Positions 1-8,558 of a stretch of DNA of 64,000 nucleotides are shown in pieces. Under the pieces are notes generated by a model. It saw only the letters and a program-made list of their open reading frames with translations, had not been told where the DNA came from and did no database searches. Every line of letters starts with the position of its first letter. Position 1 is the first letter of the stretch. Origin of the DNA: JAMZMI01 sp049115715. Lineage in GTDB: Bacteria; Bacteroidota; Bacteroidia; Cytophagales; Cyclobacteriaceae. The DNA lies in NCBI GenBank assembly GCA_049115715.1, contig JAGDZQ010000003.1:248001-312000 (forward strand), in the 5' to 3' direction. The translations under genes were made by a program, and so were the position numbers.

Positions 1-1177
1 TGTGTGAAGTAGTCAATAGCACAGGGCAGCTGTCTGTGCCATGATCATGAGCTAGTTGTTGATACTTAATCGGGAACGCAAAGAATCCAGCGAAACCCAT
101 GGTCTCGATTTCTTCGTTGGCCGCTTCGAGATTTCTTCTATACAACTCTGATCTTACATCGATGCAAAAAATGGCCTGTACCTTAGGCTCGACCTTTTGC
201 TTCGTCTTATTTTCCTGACGATTTATTTTCTCAATAATTGAGCGCTGATTAGCATGATCAAAGGCTTCCTGAAGAATCAGTTTTCGAGCAAGTTGCTTAT
301 TTAATTGTGGCGTCTCGACAAGTCTCTGAGTCAAAATTTTATTTTTGATCCAAGCTTGCTCAAGAGATTGACTATAAAGAGATTCCTTAATACACATCTC
401 CCATACTAAAGCTACTGCGAGCATTTCTTCTGATGCATGACTTTCCTTTCCTGCAAGTTTGGCATCCCAATCTATACGCGAGGTAAGTCCAACCCATCCA
501 TTCATTTTCATCAACAAGCTATTGATGTATAACTCAAGAGAGTCCTCTCGGATTTCTAAAATCTCCAGCGCCCATATAGCAGCAGATAAGTAGTCATTTG
601 GAAGGTTTTTAATCAATTTTCTAAAACCCTTGAGCCCCATTGCTTCTGTACTGAAGTCAACTTCTGCTTCCTGCTTCCAGGCTTTAAACAAAGAGGCTTG
701 ACCTTTGGCGGTATCCCATGTCGCCTGATTGGTATCAAAATAGGCGGACGCCCAAAAAGAAATTCGGTCTACCATGAATCGACTCCATTTCTTATTTTCT
801 ACCTCATCTGCTACATCTGCTACGGTTTTAACAAAAGCTTCTTCTTTGCTATCATCGCTATGAATGTCTTTGAGAAAATCATTAACGTTCTTCTCTATCC
901 CAAACGTGTTTTTGTCCAAAACATATGATAAATCGGAGGGTATCATTTTCCTCTTGTTCAATGCCTCGAGATAAAACTCATAAGGAAGTGTTGCCTTTGT
1001 TTTTCCACTTTTATGAAGAAAATCCATAGCGTCAGCAAATTTCTGACCCGACATGCCCAGATATGGATTCACAGCAACAAAATTTTCTAGCGACCATAGC
1101 GGAGCAATTTTTTCAACTCCCTTTTTGAGAATTTCTTTTATTGCGGTTTCGGTGATATGTGTTTTTTCGATATACAT
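1..1177 (-). CDS. dabA: DabA-type inorganic carbon transporter subunit (DUF2309), N-terminal 392 residues
   Basis: The reading frame starts at 1177 and runs off the left window edge, so the C-terminal half is missing. The family is a cytoplasmic zinc protein related to beta-carbonic anhydrases. With DabB it forms an energy-coupled system that accumulates bicarbonate. Near residue 337 the motif CIDVRSE is visible; in characterised DabA its Cys and Asp belong to the carbonic-anhydrase-like active site. The N-terminus also carries a family-like stretch, ENFVAVNPYLG. The gene begins 14 bases after the stop of dabB and must be co-transcribed with it. The remaining zinc ligands lie outside the window and cannot be checked. 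I see no carboxysome or RubisCO genes nearby, so the likely role is feeding bicarbonate to carboxylases in a heterotroph (inference). Confidence 0.9.
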   Translation of the reverse strand, partial: MYIEKTHITETAIKEILKKGVEKIAPLWSLENFVAVNPYLGMSGQKFADAMDFLHKSGKTKATLPYEFYLEALNKRKMIPSDLSYVLDKNTFGIEKNVNDFLKDIHSDDSKEEAFVKTVADVADEVENKKWSRFMVDRISFWASAYFDTNQATWDTAKGQASLFKAWKQEAEVDFSTEAMGLKGFRKLIKNLPNDYLSAAIWALEILEIREDSLELYINSLLMKMNGWVGLTSRIDWDAKLAGKESHASEEMLAVALVWEMCIKESLYSQSLEQAWIKNKILTQRLVETPQLNKQLARKLILQEAFDHANQRSIIEKINRQENKTKQKVEPKVQAIFCIDVRSELYRRNLEAANEEIETMGFAGFFAFPIKYQQLAHDHGTDSCPVLLTTSH

Positions 1178-1191
1178 CTTAGTGATATTTC

Positions 1192-2853
1192 TTAGTTGTT
1201 GATGATTGTGCTTTTCTGACGAACAGGCTTTTGAGCTAATAACTTTTCCAGATCATCTTCTTCCTTCACAGTGAGATTGACCCATTTAAATTTTTCGCTT
1301 TTTAGAGAACCAACCATTCTATCGAAAATCACATTAGCGTAAAGTCCATTTCGCAGATGAACACCCAGACGGTGAGCAAACTTTCCAGTTTTGAGATTTG
1401 GAGCTTCAAGTTGCAACAGCACGACCATCACAAAGCAGGTCAATAGAACCATCACAGAAATCATAATAGCCAGACTTGGAACATATGCTTCTGGAATTTG
1501 AGATTGAAGTAATGCATGAGCCCCCTTTTCTAGTATGAAAAATACCCCGGCTACTAACACGATCATAATGGCTGATTGAAACATCGCCTTGAGTGTACCA
1601 TTCGAATCGAGTGTCTGAGCAAGAATCTGACTCAATCCCATCACGATCACAGCTCCTATGGCCATTAAGCCAAATTCCTTTTCTGGCTGTATTCCCCATA
1701 GGTAACAGAAAGAAGCGTACACAGATAAGGAAAATAGGATGCTGAATGCAATGCGCCAAGAACTTCCTATCCTTTTGGGGAGATTAATTTTTTTCGCTCT
1801 GACCACATCGATCGCACTTCCTGAAGAAAGGAAAGAATGACCCTTGTAAAACGAGTGAGCAACGAGATGTAAAATTGCCGCCGAGTACACACCAAACCCA
1901 CATACTAGTAGCGAAAACCCCATGTGAGCAACGCTTGAGTAACCAAGCGATACTTTTACGGTGGGCTGTGTAAGGTATACCACGGAGGCAAACATGGCTG
2001 TGAATCCCCCAATAATGATCAGCATCAGCGATGCGGTAGAAGACTCATTCATCAGGAAGCCCATTCTAACAATTAGAAAGGGTCCGGCATTTAACAAGCC
2101 CGCGTGTAGAAGTGCGGAAACTGGAGTTGGAGTTTCAACAACCTCAATTAGCCATCCATGTGTTGGAAACTGTGCCGACTTGAGCACCGCTGCGATCACT
2201 AAGAAAACAGTTGCCCATATTAATTGTGTATTGAGGAATCCGGCTGCCTGTACTTGATCAAAAATTTGTGCTAAATCCCCCGTTCCAAGATTAAAATAGA
2301 TTAAAACTGTTGCAAAAAGAAGACTCAAATCACCAACTCTCGCAACGATGAATTTCTTTCGGGCGGCAGCTATGGCCTGAGGTCTGGTTCTATAAAAAAC
2401 AAGTAGATAATGCAGGCAAACGCTGGTGATCACCCAGAAGACAAAGAGTTGACCGAGATTCGCCGAAAGTACAAGTAGTTCCACCGAGGCGATGGTCGTG
2501 GCTAGCCTTGCAAGAAAAATGTTTTTTCTCGTATCTCCGTCTAGATAATTCGAACTGAACTTAAGAATAATAAAGCCAAGTAAAGAAATCATTGTCAGCA
2601 TGGTGATACTCAGCGCATCGAGTCGAATCGAAAGGCCAAGACCTTTCCAGCCCAGAAGAGAAGACTGTAGTGTTCCTGAATAAAAAACGACGACTGCACT
2701 GATGACCGAAACTATGATTCCAAACCAACCGATAGATTCGGTAATTCTTTTCGAGCTTAAAAAACGCTTTTTCACATTGAATACAGCAACTAAGGCGTAT
2801 ATCAATAGTAAGGCTGGTGCAATCAGAGGGATAAGTGAAATTAAGTGGTGCAT
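1192..2853 (-). CDS. dabB: DabB-type proton-conducting membrane subunit (NuoL/ND5-like)
   Basis: A strongly hydrophobic protein of 553 residues with about 14 membrane segments. It resembles the ND5/NuoL antiporter subunit of complex I but has no other Nuo genes around it. The central region has antiporter-family features, including a lysine-containing stretch 'AAVLKSAQFPTHGWL' and 'TPVSALLHAG', which match the proton channel of NuoL/MrpA. Followed at 14 bases by dabA, it is best read as DabB, the membrane partner that couples cation flux to carbon uptake. The frame is open to an ATG at 2895, but I prefer the ATG at 2853 (MHHLISLIPL) because the membrane segment begins there. No clear ribosome binding site supports either start. 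Confidence 0.88.
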   Translation of the reverse strand: MHHLISLIPLIAPALLLIYALVAVFNVKKRFLSSKRITESIGWFGIIVSVISAVVVFYSGTLQSSLLGWKGLGLSIRLDALSITMLTMISLLGFIILKFSSNYLDGDTRKNIFLARLATTIASVELLVLSANLGQLFVFWVITSVCLHYLLVFYRTRPQAIAAARKKFIVARVGDLSLLFATVLIYFNLGTGDLAQIFDQVQAAGFLNTQLIWATVFLVIAAVLKSAQFPTHGWLIEVVETPTPVSALLHAGLLNAGPFLIVRMGFLMNESSTASLMLIIIGGFTAMFASVVYLTQPTVKVSLGYSSVAHMGFSLLVCGFGVYSAAILHLVAHSFYKGHSFLSSGSAIDVVRAKKINLPKRIGSSWRIAFSILFSLSVYASFCYLWGIQPEKEFGLMAIGAVIVMGLSQILAQTLDSNGTLKAMFQSAIMIVLVAGVFFILEKGAHALLQSQIPEAYVPSLAIMISVMVLLTCFVMVVLLQLEAPNLKTGKFAHRLGVHLRNGLYANVIFDRMVGSLKSEKFKWVNLTVKEEDDLEKLLAQKPVRQKSTIINN

Positions 2854-2986
2854 TGGTTTGATTTTGTTTATGCAAATCAACGCACTTCGAATCATAAATG
2901 AAAATATATGTTTTTTATGAAAATCATAACTTTTGATTATGTTATGTCTCTGATTATTATTGCTTGCATATAGGAAGGCCGATCCG

Positions 2987-3012
2987 ACTGGTCAACTACT
3001 TAATTGACCAGT
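2987..3012. promoter_or_regulatory. 9-bp perfect inverted repeat upstream of dabBA
   Basis: ACTGGTCAA and TTGACCAGT are separated by 8 bases, and matches continue imperfectly outward. It lies 92-134 bases upstream of the possible dabB starts and 118 bases past the end of the FAD dehydrogenase gene. No T-run follows on either strand, so an operator or an RNA hairpin is more likely than a classical terminator. The regulator is unknown. Confidence 0.35.
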
Positions 3013-3129
3013 CCGATAAATCAAGCTTTGAAATTTTGGATATAGAATTCTTCGTTTTGGATAACTCAAAGGGTCAAGGTTGACTTGCATTTACCAAACT
3101 TATACACTCAATCGAATCTAAAAATCTGA

Positions 3130-4698
3130 TTACTTTCTCTCCTTGCATATATTCAAAATCCCATCCATACAGCGCTCTCCGTCCATAGCGGCTGAAACTA
3201 TGCCTCCGGCATACCCGGCTCCTTCTCCGCAAGGAAACAGTCTTTTGACTTCCGTATGCTCACAAGTTTCTTTGTCTCTTGGGATGCGAACAGGGGAAGA
3301 GGTTCTGCTCTCCACCCCCACGATTTGAGCTTCATTGGTGAGATAACCCTTCATCTTCTTGCCAAAGGTTTTGAACCCTTGCCTGAGCCTATCGGATATA
3401 AATGCTGGTAAAACGGTCTTCATGTCCACCGACTCCAGCCCTGGCTGATAAGAGGTTTCGGGAAGGCTGCTTGAAATTTTCCTCTGGACAAAATCAACCA
3501 TTCGCTGTGCCGGGGCTACCTGAGTTTCACCGCCAAGCTTCCAGGCTTGATGCTCCACGGAAGCTTGGAACTCCATTGCTGCCAAATCACCATATTTCTG
3601 AAAATCAGGGATGTCCTCCATCTCTACGGAAACCACCATGCCCGAATTGGCATATTTACTATCTCTCCTCGATGGACTCATGCCGTTTACAACCACCTCA
3701 CCGGGAGCAGTCGCGGCAGGAACGATGAATCCTCCCGGACACATGCAAAAAGAAAATATGCCCCGCTCGACTTGATTGTGCTGTGTTTGTGCCACAAGTG
3801 CATAGGATGAGGCTGGCAGATATTCACTGCGAACGTCACAATGATATTGGATAGTGTCGATGATTTGCTGAGGATGTTCGATTCTTACTCCTAGCGCAAA
3901 AGGTTTAGCCTCAATCTTGACTTTACTTTTCTGGCAAATACGAAAAATATCTCTGGCAGAATGTCCGGTCGCTAGTAAAACTGCAACGCCCAGATGCATG
4001 TCTCCATTGGCCAATAAGACACCTTTCATTTCTCCATTGTCAATGATGAAATCATCCACTCGGCTATCAAAGTGTACTTCCCCTCCTGCCTGCTCGATGG
4101 TCTCTCTAAGCGCCGTTACGATCTTGGGAAGTTTGTTGGTGCCAATATGTGGATGAGATTCAAACAGAATCTCTTCGGTAGCTCCATGTGCGACCAGGAT
4201 TTCAAAAACGCGTCTTACGCTTCCTCGTTTCTTTGATCGGGTATAGAGCTTACCGTCGGAGTAGGTTCCTGCTCCTCCTTCTCCAAAACAGTAGTTGCTT
4301 TCCGGATTGACAATCTGGTCTTTGTTGATGGTTGCAAGATCGCGCCTTCTGGCTCGGACGTCCTTGCCTCGCTCCAGTACAATTGGTTTTAACCCTCCTT
4401 CGATGGCCTTAATCGCAGCGAATAGTCCAGCTGGCCCAGCACCTACGATTATGACAGGATCAGCCTTGCTTACATCATGGTCTTTTTTGAAGTACTCAAC
4501 AAACTCGACACCCAAAGGTTGCTCCGAGATAGCTACACGCAAATTGACTTTCACATTGACCTGTCTGGCATCAACAGATCTCCTTTTGATCTGAAAAAAC
4601 TGGCCTTCTGCCAATAGCTTTTTCTTCCGAAGGTAAGTTTTCAATCCCTCCTCATCAAACCCGATTTCCGGTGCTACTTTTAAGTCATACTCACGCAT
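3130..4698 (-). CDS. NAD(P)/FAD-dependent dehydrogenase (COG2509-like)
   Basis: A cytoplasmic flavoprotein of 522 residues. An N-terminal segment of about 75 residues, with a basic stretch, precedes the FAD-binding Rossmann motif VGAGPAGLFAA near residue 85. A second glycine-rich FAD contact (LLATGHSARDIF) lies mid-protein and a C-terminal FAD loop (FPCGEGAGYAGGIVSAAMDG) closes the fold. This is the arrangement of the uncharacterised FAD-dependent dehydrogenase family found across bacteria, whose substrate is unknown. The ATG at 4698 gives the usual family N-terminus (MREYDLKV). It stands alone: the nearest genes on either side are more than 200 bases away. Confidence 0.85.
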   Translation of the reverse strand: MREYDLKVAPEIGFDEEGLKTYLRKKKLLAEGQFFQIKRRSVDARQVNVKVNLRVAISEQPLGVEFVEYFKKDHDVSKADPVIIVGAGPAGLFAAIKAIEGGLKPIVLERGKDVRARRRDLATINKDQIVNPESNYCFGEGGAGTYSDGKLYTRSKKRGSVRRVFEILVAHGATEEILFESHPHIGTNKLPKIVTALRETIEQAGGEVHFDSRVDDFIIDNGEMKGVLLANGDMHLGVAVLLATGHSARDIFRICQKSKVKIEAKPFALGVRIEHPQQIIDTIQYHCDVRSEYLPASSYALVAQTQHNQVERGIFSFCMCPGGFIVPAATAPGEVVVNGMSPSRRDSKYANSGMVVSVEMEDIPDFQKYGDLAAMEFQASVEHQAWKLGGETQVAPAQRMVDFVQRKISSSLPETSYQPGLESVDMKTVLPAFISDRLRQGFKTFGKKMKGYLTNEAQIVGVESRTSSPVRIPRDKETCEHTEVKRLFPCGEGAGYAGGIVSAAMDGERCMDGILNICKERK

Positions 4699-4905
4699 GG
4701 GGCAAAGGTATCGTAGTTAATAGAAGAAGGCTAATCATAGGGGGAATGAGAGCTATTATTGAATCCGTCATTTCCTAGATAAAATCAGCAATTGAGCATA
4801 TTCTAAATAACAACGAAGTTTGTACACATCCACGTGCCCCTCGCTTTACTGAGATTGTAAGCCCACTAGACTCATTAGAGACAAAGGGGTATATTTGAAA
4901 GGTAA

Positions 4906-4943
4906 ATAAGCGCACAAATAGGTTTTGTGCGCTTATCGATAAG
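4906..4943. repeat. 13-bp perfect hairpin plus overlapping palindrome before an accessory gene
   Basis: ATAAGCGCACAAA at 4906-4918 is the exact reverse complement of 4924-4936, with a 5-base loop. The overlapping 12-mer CTTATCGATAAG (4932-4943) is itself a palindrome. The block ends 20 bases before the ATG at 4964. There is no T-run after it. It could be an operator, a translation-controlling leader hairpin, or the boundary of the accessory island that starts here. The rest of the 265-base gap from 4699 holds nothing I recognise. Confidence 0.5.
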
Positions 4944-4963
4944 TTATCTGCCAAAACTGCGGA

Positions 4964-5620
4964 ATGGAAAACTACTTCCTAGAAAAATTCAAGAGTAAGA
5001 GTAAGCATGAACTTGAACTGATAGTTGCCAATCAAGCGAACTACCAGCCAGAAGCGGTTCGTGCTGCGATTGAACTTTTGAACAATAACCACGAATTAGA
5101 AATACCAACTCCTCAACAAGCAGGAGCCACAAAAGAATTATCGGAAGATTCCAACTTTGGAGTACTTTCTCTAAGTTTCGATTACAAGCCCTTTTTTCGA
5201 ACTCTCAGCTACAGAGAGTTTGTTACAAGTTTTGCCCTGGCATTATTATACCACTCCCTTTTTGAGATCATTGACTACTACTCAAACGAAAGATTCTTTG
5301 AGAACTCTTTGAGAGCTTGGAAACTAAGCTTTTTTGTAGTAGTTTTTTTAGGGAACCATATTATTTACAGATTCGAGCATAGAAGATCCAATAATTTCAT
5401 TAGTAGATCATTAAGTGATTTGATTCTATTGATAATCTTGATTCTTTCAAGGGTTGGATATGAACTAATCCTTGATAGCAATTACAGGCTTAACTTAGAT
5501 GCAAATGGTGTAGGAGTTTTCTTCATAATCTTTGGAATCGTCATTATGATTTTCGCTTTGGAAACCGCTGTTGCACTTCTGAAATTCTTATTAAAACGAA
5601 TTAGGTGTCAAGTCTTCTAA
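4964..5620 (+). CDS. Membrane protein of unknown function
   Basis: 218 residues. The first 80 residues are soluble and helical, starting with a pattern (YQPEAVRAAIELL) often seen at the start of small Bacteroidota membrane proteins. Four predicted membrane helices follow (about residues 85-105, 120-137, 150-170 and 185-208). I do not recognise a functional family. Its last 16 bases overlap the GTG start of the DUF922 gene, so the two are translationally coupled. The pair forms an isolated + strand unit between hairpins at 4906-4943 and 6997-7091. Confidence 0.7.
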   Translation: MENYFLEKFKSKSKHELELIVANQANYQPEAVRAAIELLNNNHELEIPTPQQAGATKELSEDSNFGVLSLSFDYKPFFRTLSYREFVTSFALALLYHSLFEIIDYYSNERFFENSLRAWKLSFFVVVFLGNHIIYRFEHRRSNNFISRSLSDLILLIILILSRVGYELILDSNYRLNLDANGVGVFFIIFGIVIMIFALETAVALLKFLLKRIRCQVF

Positions 5621-7026
5621 AATCTAAATTGATCATAACTCTGGGGGCAATTATCATATTGATTTTGATCCCAGCATTCAAGAGTAATTTCAATGTTCCT
5701 GTAACATTTTACGAATGGAAACAACTGAACTGGAATGATTTCCAAGGTTTTGTCAAACCGTTTACAGGATGGGGTGCAGGAATTAGTAGCAACGTGTATG
5801 TTGATTATGATTCGACAAATAGTGGATATCGAGCTTATGCAGCAATGAATAACCAATTATCTTGGAAGAAAGCCAGTTCGACAGAATCCGACTATCTACT
5901 TAACCACGAGCAGTACCATTTCAACATTACAGAATTTTTAGCTCGCAAGCTTAACAGAATAATAGAAAATAAAGGGCTAGACACTGAAAGCGAAATCCTG
6001 CCGGAACTAAGCAAGATAAGAACTGATCTAAACACTATGCAGGATGAATACGATACACAAGCAGATCACGGTTTAGTAAGAGATTTACAGCGTAAGTGGG
6101 AATATCGAATTGACTCTATGCTCAGTTCATTTAATCCCGATTTAGGCTTTATAACTGACTTCTATTCAGGAGCTAAAATTCTCCTTCCCTTCAATTATGA
6201 ATTCATTGAAGGAATCCACGAAAACCAATCAACCTACCGAATTTACCAACTGAAAAAGTATGATATGACTCTTGCAATGACATCATTCCAATACATATCA
6301 CTATCAGTTGAGTCAATGACCGAGAATTTGCAGGAATACTACTTAAATGATTCACTTCAAACTATAACTTTTGAAATTGATTCAATATCATTTGACTATC
6401 AGGCAAGAGTTGAAGCTTACGATTCAATTGAATTTGAAACAACCTTTCATAGATGGATTCATCACAATGACTATTTATACAAGATAACTGCAACCTTTCC
6501 TGAAAACTCTGACAGACCAGCTTACAGAGATATTGCAACTTCATTTGTGAACAGCTTTGAAATAGTTAATACAGATGAATTTTGGATTGACAGATTTGAA
6601 AAGTCTAAATCTGAAATCATTATGTCTACATCCACACCTTTGAAAGAGGATTATAAGGACGACAAAAATGTTACCTCTAAATGCGCAACCTATGGAGAAC
6701 TAAAGCAATATGGCTTTTATGCAAAACCAATTTTCAGAAATGACGGAGCTTTGCTAATTCCTTTCAGAATAGTTGAACACGCTGATAGTTTAATCCAAGA
6801 GGTAATGCTTTTACATAACAACGAGTGGTATTCCTATGAACAAGAACCTGAAGATCAAATCTTTTTCCTACCAGAGGAAAACTTAGATACCGGCATAATT
6901 TCAGTCAACTTTGGCTATTTACTGGAGGAAGATTCTGTCAATAAATGCTACACATTCTATTATCAGAACCTTGAAATAAATCGGCAGATAACAGGCGATA
7001 AGCTCAATGAGCAAACTGAGCTATGA
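5605..7026 (+). CDS. DUF922-type putative zinc protease with C-terminal domain
   Basis: 473 residues starting at a GTG that lies inside the preceding gene. Residues 8-26 form a signal anchor or signal peptide. Residues 35-170 look like a DUF922 domain: 'WNDFQG', then NHEQYHFNI with an HExxH motif at residues 101-105, which would bind zinc and carry the catalytic glutamate. The remaining 300 residues are rich in beta-strand and acidic residues and I do not recognise them. Exported, probably periplasmic. The stop codon lies inside the long inverted repeat 6997-7091. Base composition is AT-rich relative to the housekeeping genes. Confidence 0.7.
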   Translation: MSSLLKSKLIITLGAIIILILIPAFKSNFNVPVTFYEWKQLNWNDFQGFVKPFTGWGAGISSNVYVDYDSTNSGYRAYAAMNNQLSWKKASSTESDYLLNHEQYHFNITEFLARKLNRIIENKGLDTESEILPELSKIRTDLNTMQDEYDTQADHGLVRDLQRKWEYRIDSMLSSFNPDLGFITDFYSGAKILLPFNYEFIEGIHENQSTYRIYQLKKYDMTLAMTSFQYISLSVESMTENLQEYYLNDSLQTITFEIDSISFDYQARVEAYDSIEFETTFHRWIHHNDYLYKITATFPENSDRPAYRDIATSFVNSFEIVNTDEFWIDRFEKSKSEIIMSTSTPLKEDYKDDKNVTSKCATYGELKQYGFYAKPIFRNDGALLIPFRIVEHADSLIQEVMLLHNNEWYSYEQEPEDQIFFLPEENLDTGIISVNFGYLLEEDSVNKCYTFYYQNLEINRQITGDKLNEQTEL

Positions 7027-7091
7027 GCAAATTTCAATGCAAAAACATAACTTTAGAATCAATTAGAAAGGATATACTCACTGAGCTTATC
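6997..7091. repeat. Inverted repeat, 14 of 15 bases, spanning the end of the DUF922 gene (attC-like)
   Basis: 6997-7011 (GATAAGCTCAATGAG) pairs with 7077-7091 with one mismatch. Just outside, left ATAAC and right GTTAA are separated from the arms by 4-5 unpaired bases. That layout (AAC box, spacer, arm / arm, spacer, GTT box, overlapping a stop codon) is the layout of an integron attC recombination site, although the boxes do not fully match RYYYAAC/GTTRRRY. Confidence 0.45.
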
Positions 7092-7134
7092 TGATCGTTA
7101 AAGTTCATATAAACATCGTCGAGGATATTTTTGA

Positions 7135-7310
7135 GCTTCTATAAATGAATTTGATGTCGAACTAAGAGATGGGAATGGATTTGTGATATTCCTGAAAGGA
7201 GCTGGTTTTGCTAGTAAGACTCGTTGAAAGAAGTCTTTCAAAACGTGGACACGTTAAAAAACCAGAGATTAAGTTAGGCGAAAATCACCACAAATTCAAG
7301 GGTTAGATAT
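7135..7310 (+). pseudogene. Possible decayed coding remnant
   Basis: The frame 7135-7227 reads ...FDVELRDGNGFVIFLKG..., which has the composition of a real protein, but it has no start codon and stops after 30 codons. Protein-like fragments continue in other frames to about 7310. I see no homology. It sits between two attC-like repeats, so it could be a dead cassette. The rest of 7027-7437 shows nothing else. Confidence 0.25.
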
Positions 7311-7437
7311 CTGGACATCAACATTTATTATTCAAAATGACCAACCATAGCCAAAGCTATATTTCATAATTTTGAAGACCAAAGCCTAAAAATAAGGGAG
7401 TAGTTTACGATATTTAAACGAACTCTAACAACAGTTG

Positions 7438-7566
7438 ATGTTGCGCAACTCCAAAAAAGAGTGAAAACGAATTATTTCTCTATATTGAAAGTCTTTTAAA
7501 TGCGATAAAACAGATGTTTAGCAGCTTCAAATCTCCGAATCATGTTGGAATTGGAGTTGTGCAACA
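7438..7566. repeat. 129-bp element, copy 1, with 16-bp inverted ends
   Basis: The element begins TGTTGCGCAACTCCAA (7439-7454) and ends with its reverse complement with one mismatch (7551-7566). The interior is AT-rich and noncoding. Copy 2 at 8392-8520 is nearly identical by eye (roughly 90 percent) in the same orientation. Each end carries GTTGCGCAAC or a one-base variant; the first form is itself a palindrome. Together the two copies bracket the outer-membrane barrel gene. Confidence 0.8.
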
Positions 7567-7677
7567 AGCACAGGCGCTAAGCCCAATCGGCTGAAGAGGT
7601 TATTTGCAAAGGACTGTGCAATACGATATTTTAGAAGAAATTTGAAACGCTGAGCCCACTGTGCTTAGGCGTTAGCA
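7561..7677. repeat. attC-like inverted repeat before the barrel gene
   Basis: GCAAC-AAGCACAG at the left is matched by CTGTGCTT-AGGC-GTTAGC at the right (the 8-base arms at 7566-7573 and 7660-7667 are exact complements). The right end, CTTAGGCGTTAG, strongly recalls the 3' end of Vibrio integron repeats. The left box departs from RYYYAAC at one base and the right box from GTTRRRY at the third R and the final Y. It ends 13 bases before the ATG of the barrel gene, as attC sites do before a cassette gene. Confidence 0.4.
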
Positions 7678-7690
7678 TCAATCAAAGCCA

Positions 7691-8392
7691 ATGAAATTTC
7701 AATTTTTTCTAGTTGTTATTATCTTTTTGATTCCTTGCCGATCAAAGGCTCAATTACAACCTAATTTTGGGGTTCAGGCAGGTCTTAACTACTCAAACAG
7801 CAAACTAACTTCCAACAAGGGTGGTTTTTCAGATAACAATATGTATCGAGTTGGTCATTCTTTTGGAGTATTCTCTAATTTTTACTTCTCAAACAGATTT
7901 GCAATTACCCCATCGATAACATTCTCTTCGAAAGGATATCAGTACGAAAATGGCGTGTCATTTGACAACAACGGAGAAGTAAGTTTCAACCCCGGGATTT
8001 GGGTAAATGGAAGTAGCGTATTCTCAAATAATGAGACGACAGCTATTCAATTAAACTACATATCGCTACAACTTTTATTGAACTTGAAAGTAACTAAGCA
8101 ATTGGGACTATTAATTGGACCTGAATTTTCCTTCAGAATTTCCTCAAAAGCTAAATACAAAAATGAAACTTTTGAGGTGAATGACATTTGGGACAATGAC
8201 TTTGATACGGGGCTAACAGTAGCAGTAAAGTGGCAATTCACAGAAAATCTTGGAAGTGTTCTAGCATACACTCATAACTTTACATCCGTAATTACAAGTC
8301 TTGAACAAAGCATTAATGCAGAGTTACAGAATAGAACATTTCAAGTGATGCTAACATATCTCATAATTTCAGTTGATGCTAACAATCGTTAA
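7691..8392 (+). CDS. Outer-membrane beta-barrel protein (PorT-like family)
   Basis: 233 residues with a typical signal peptide (residues 1-20, ending ...SKAQ), then alternating amphipathic beta-strands with aromatic girdle residues ('GVQAGLNYS', 'PSITFSSKGYQYENG', 'LGLLIGPEFSFRIS', 'LGSVLAYTHNFT'). This is the small barrel fold (outer membrane beta-barrel 'porin family', PF13568-like) common in Bacteroidota. The cargo or function is unknown. It is isolated, flanked on both sides by the 129-bp element, and its stop codon overlaps the attC-like box at the start of copy 2. Confidence 0.8.
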   Translation: MKFQFFLVVIIFLIPCRSKAQLQPNFGVQAGLNYSNSKLTSNKGGFSDNNMYRVGHSFGVFSNFYFSNRFAITPSITFSSKGYQYENGVSFDNNGEVSFNPGIWVNGSSVFSNNETTAIQLNYISLQLLLNLKVTKQLGLLIGPEFSFRISSKAKYKNETFEVNDIWDNDFDTGLTVAVKWQFTENLGSVLAYTHNFTSVITSLEQSINAELQNRTFQVMLTYLIISVDANNR

Positions 8393-8520
8393 TGTTGCGC
8401 AACTCCAAAAAGAGTGAAAACGAGGTATTTCTCTATATTGAAAGTCTTCTAAATACGATAAAACAGATGTTTAGGAGCATCAAATCTCAGAATCATGTTG
8501 AAATTGGAGTTGCGCAACAG
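8392..8520. repeat. 129-bp element, copy 2, with perfect 16-bp inverted ends
   Basis: TGTTGCGCAACTCCAA at 8393-8408 is the exact reverse complement of 8504-8519. The interior matches copy 1 with scattered substitutions and one deletion. The shared sequence starts a little earlier, at a CTAACAA box just before or over the stop codon of the barrel gene. Encodes nothing; the size and ends fit a MITE, a REP-like palindromic element, or an attC site. Confidence 0.8.
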
Positions 8521-8531
8521 ACACAATATGT

Positions 8532-8558
8532 ATGAAGCATGTGCTTGCATGCTTTCAT
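8532..8558. repeat. Hairpin between converging genes
   Basis: ATGAAGCATG and CATGCTTTCAT flank a 6-base loop, with one bulge. It lies at the 3' end of the Fic gene and could end transcription from either side, but no T-run follows on either strand. Confidence 0.35.

Noticed and set aside
1406..1759. Protein-like alternative frames inside dabB
   Set aside because: They are out-of-frame shadows of the membrane protein gene, without start signals.
1192..2853. Complex I subunit NuoL or Mrp antiporter subunit
   Set aside because: The sequence alone would allow this, but the downstream DabA gene and absence of other nuo/mrp genes make DabB the better call.
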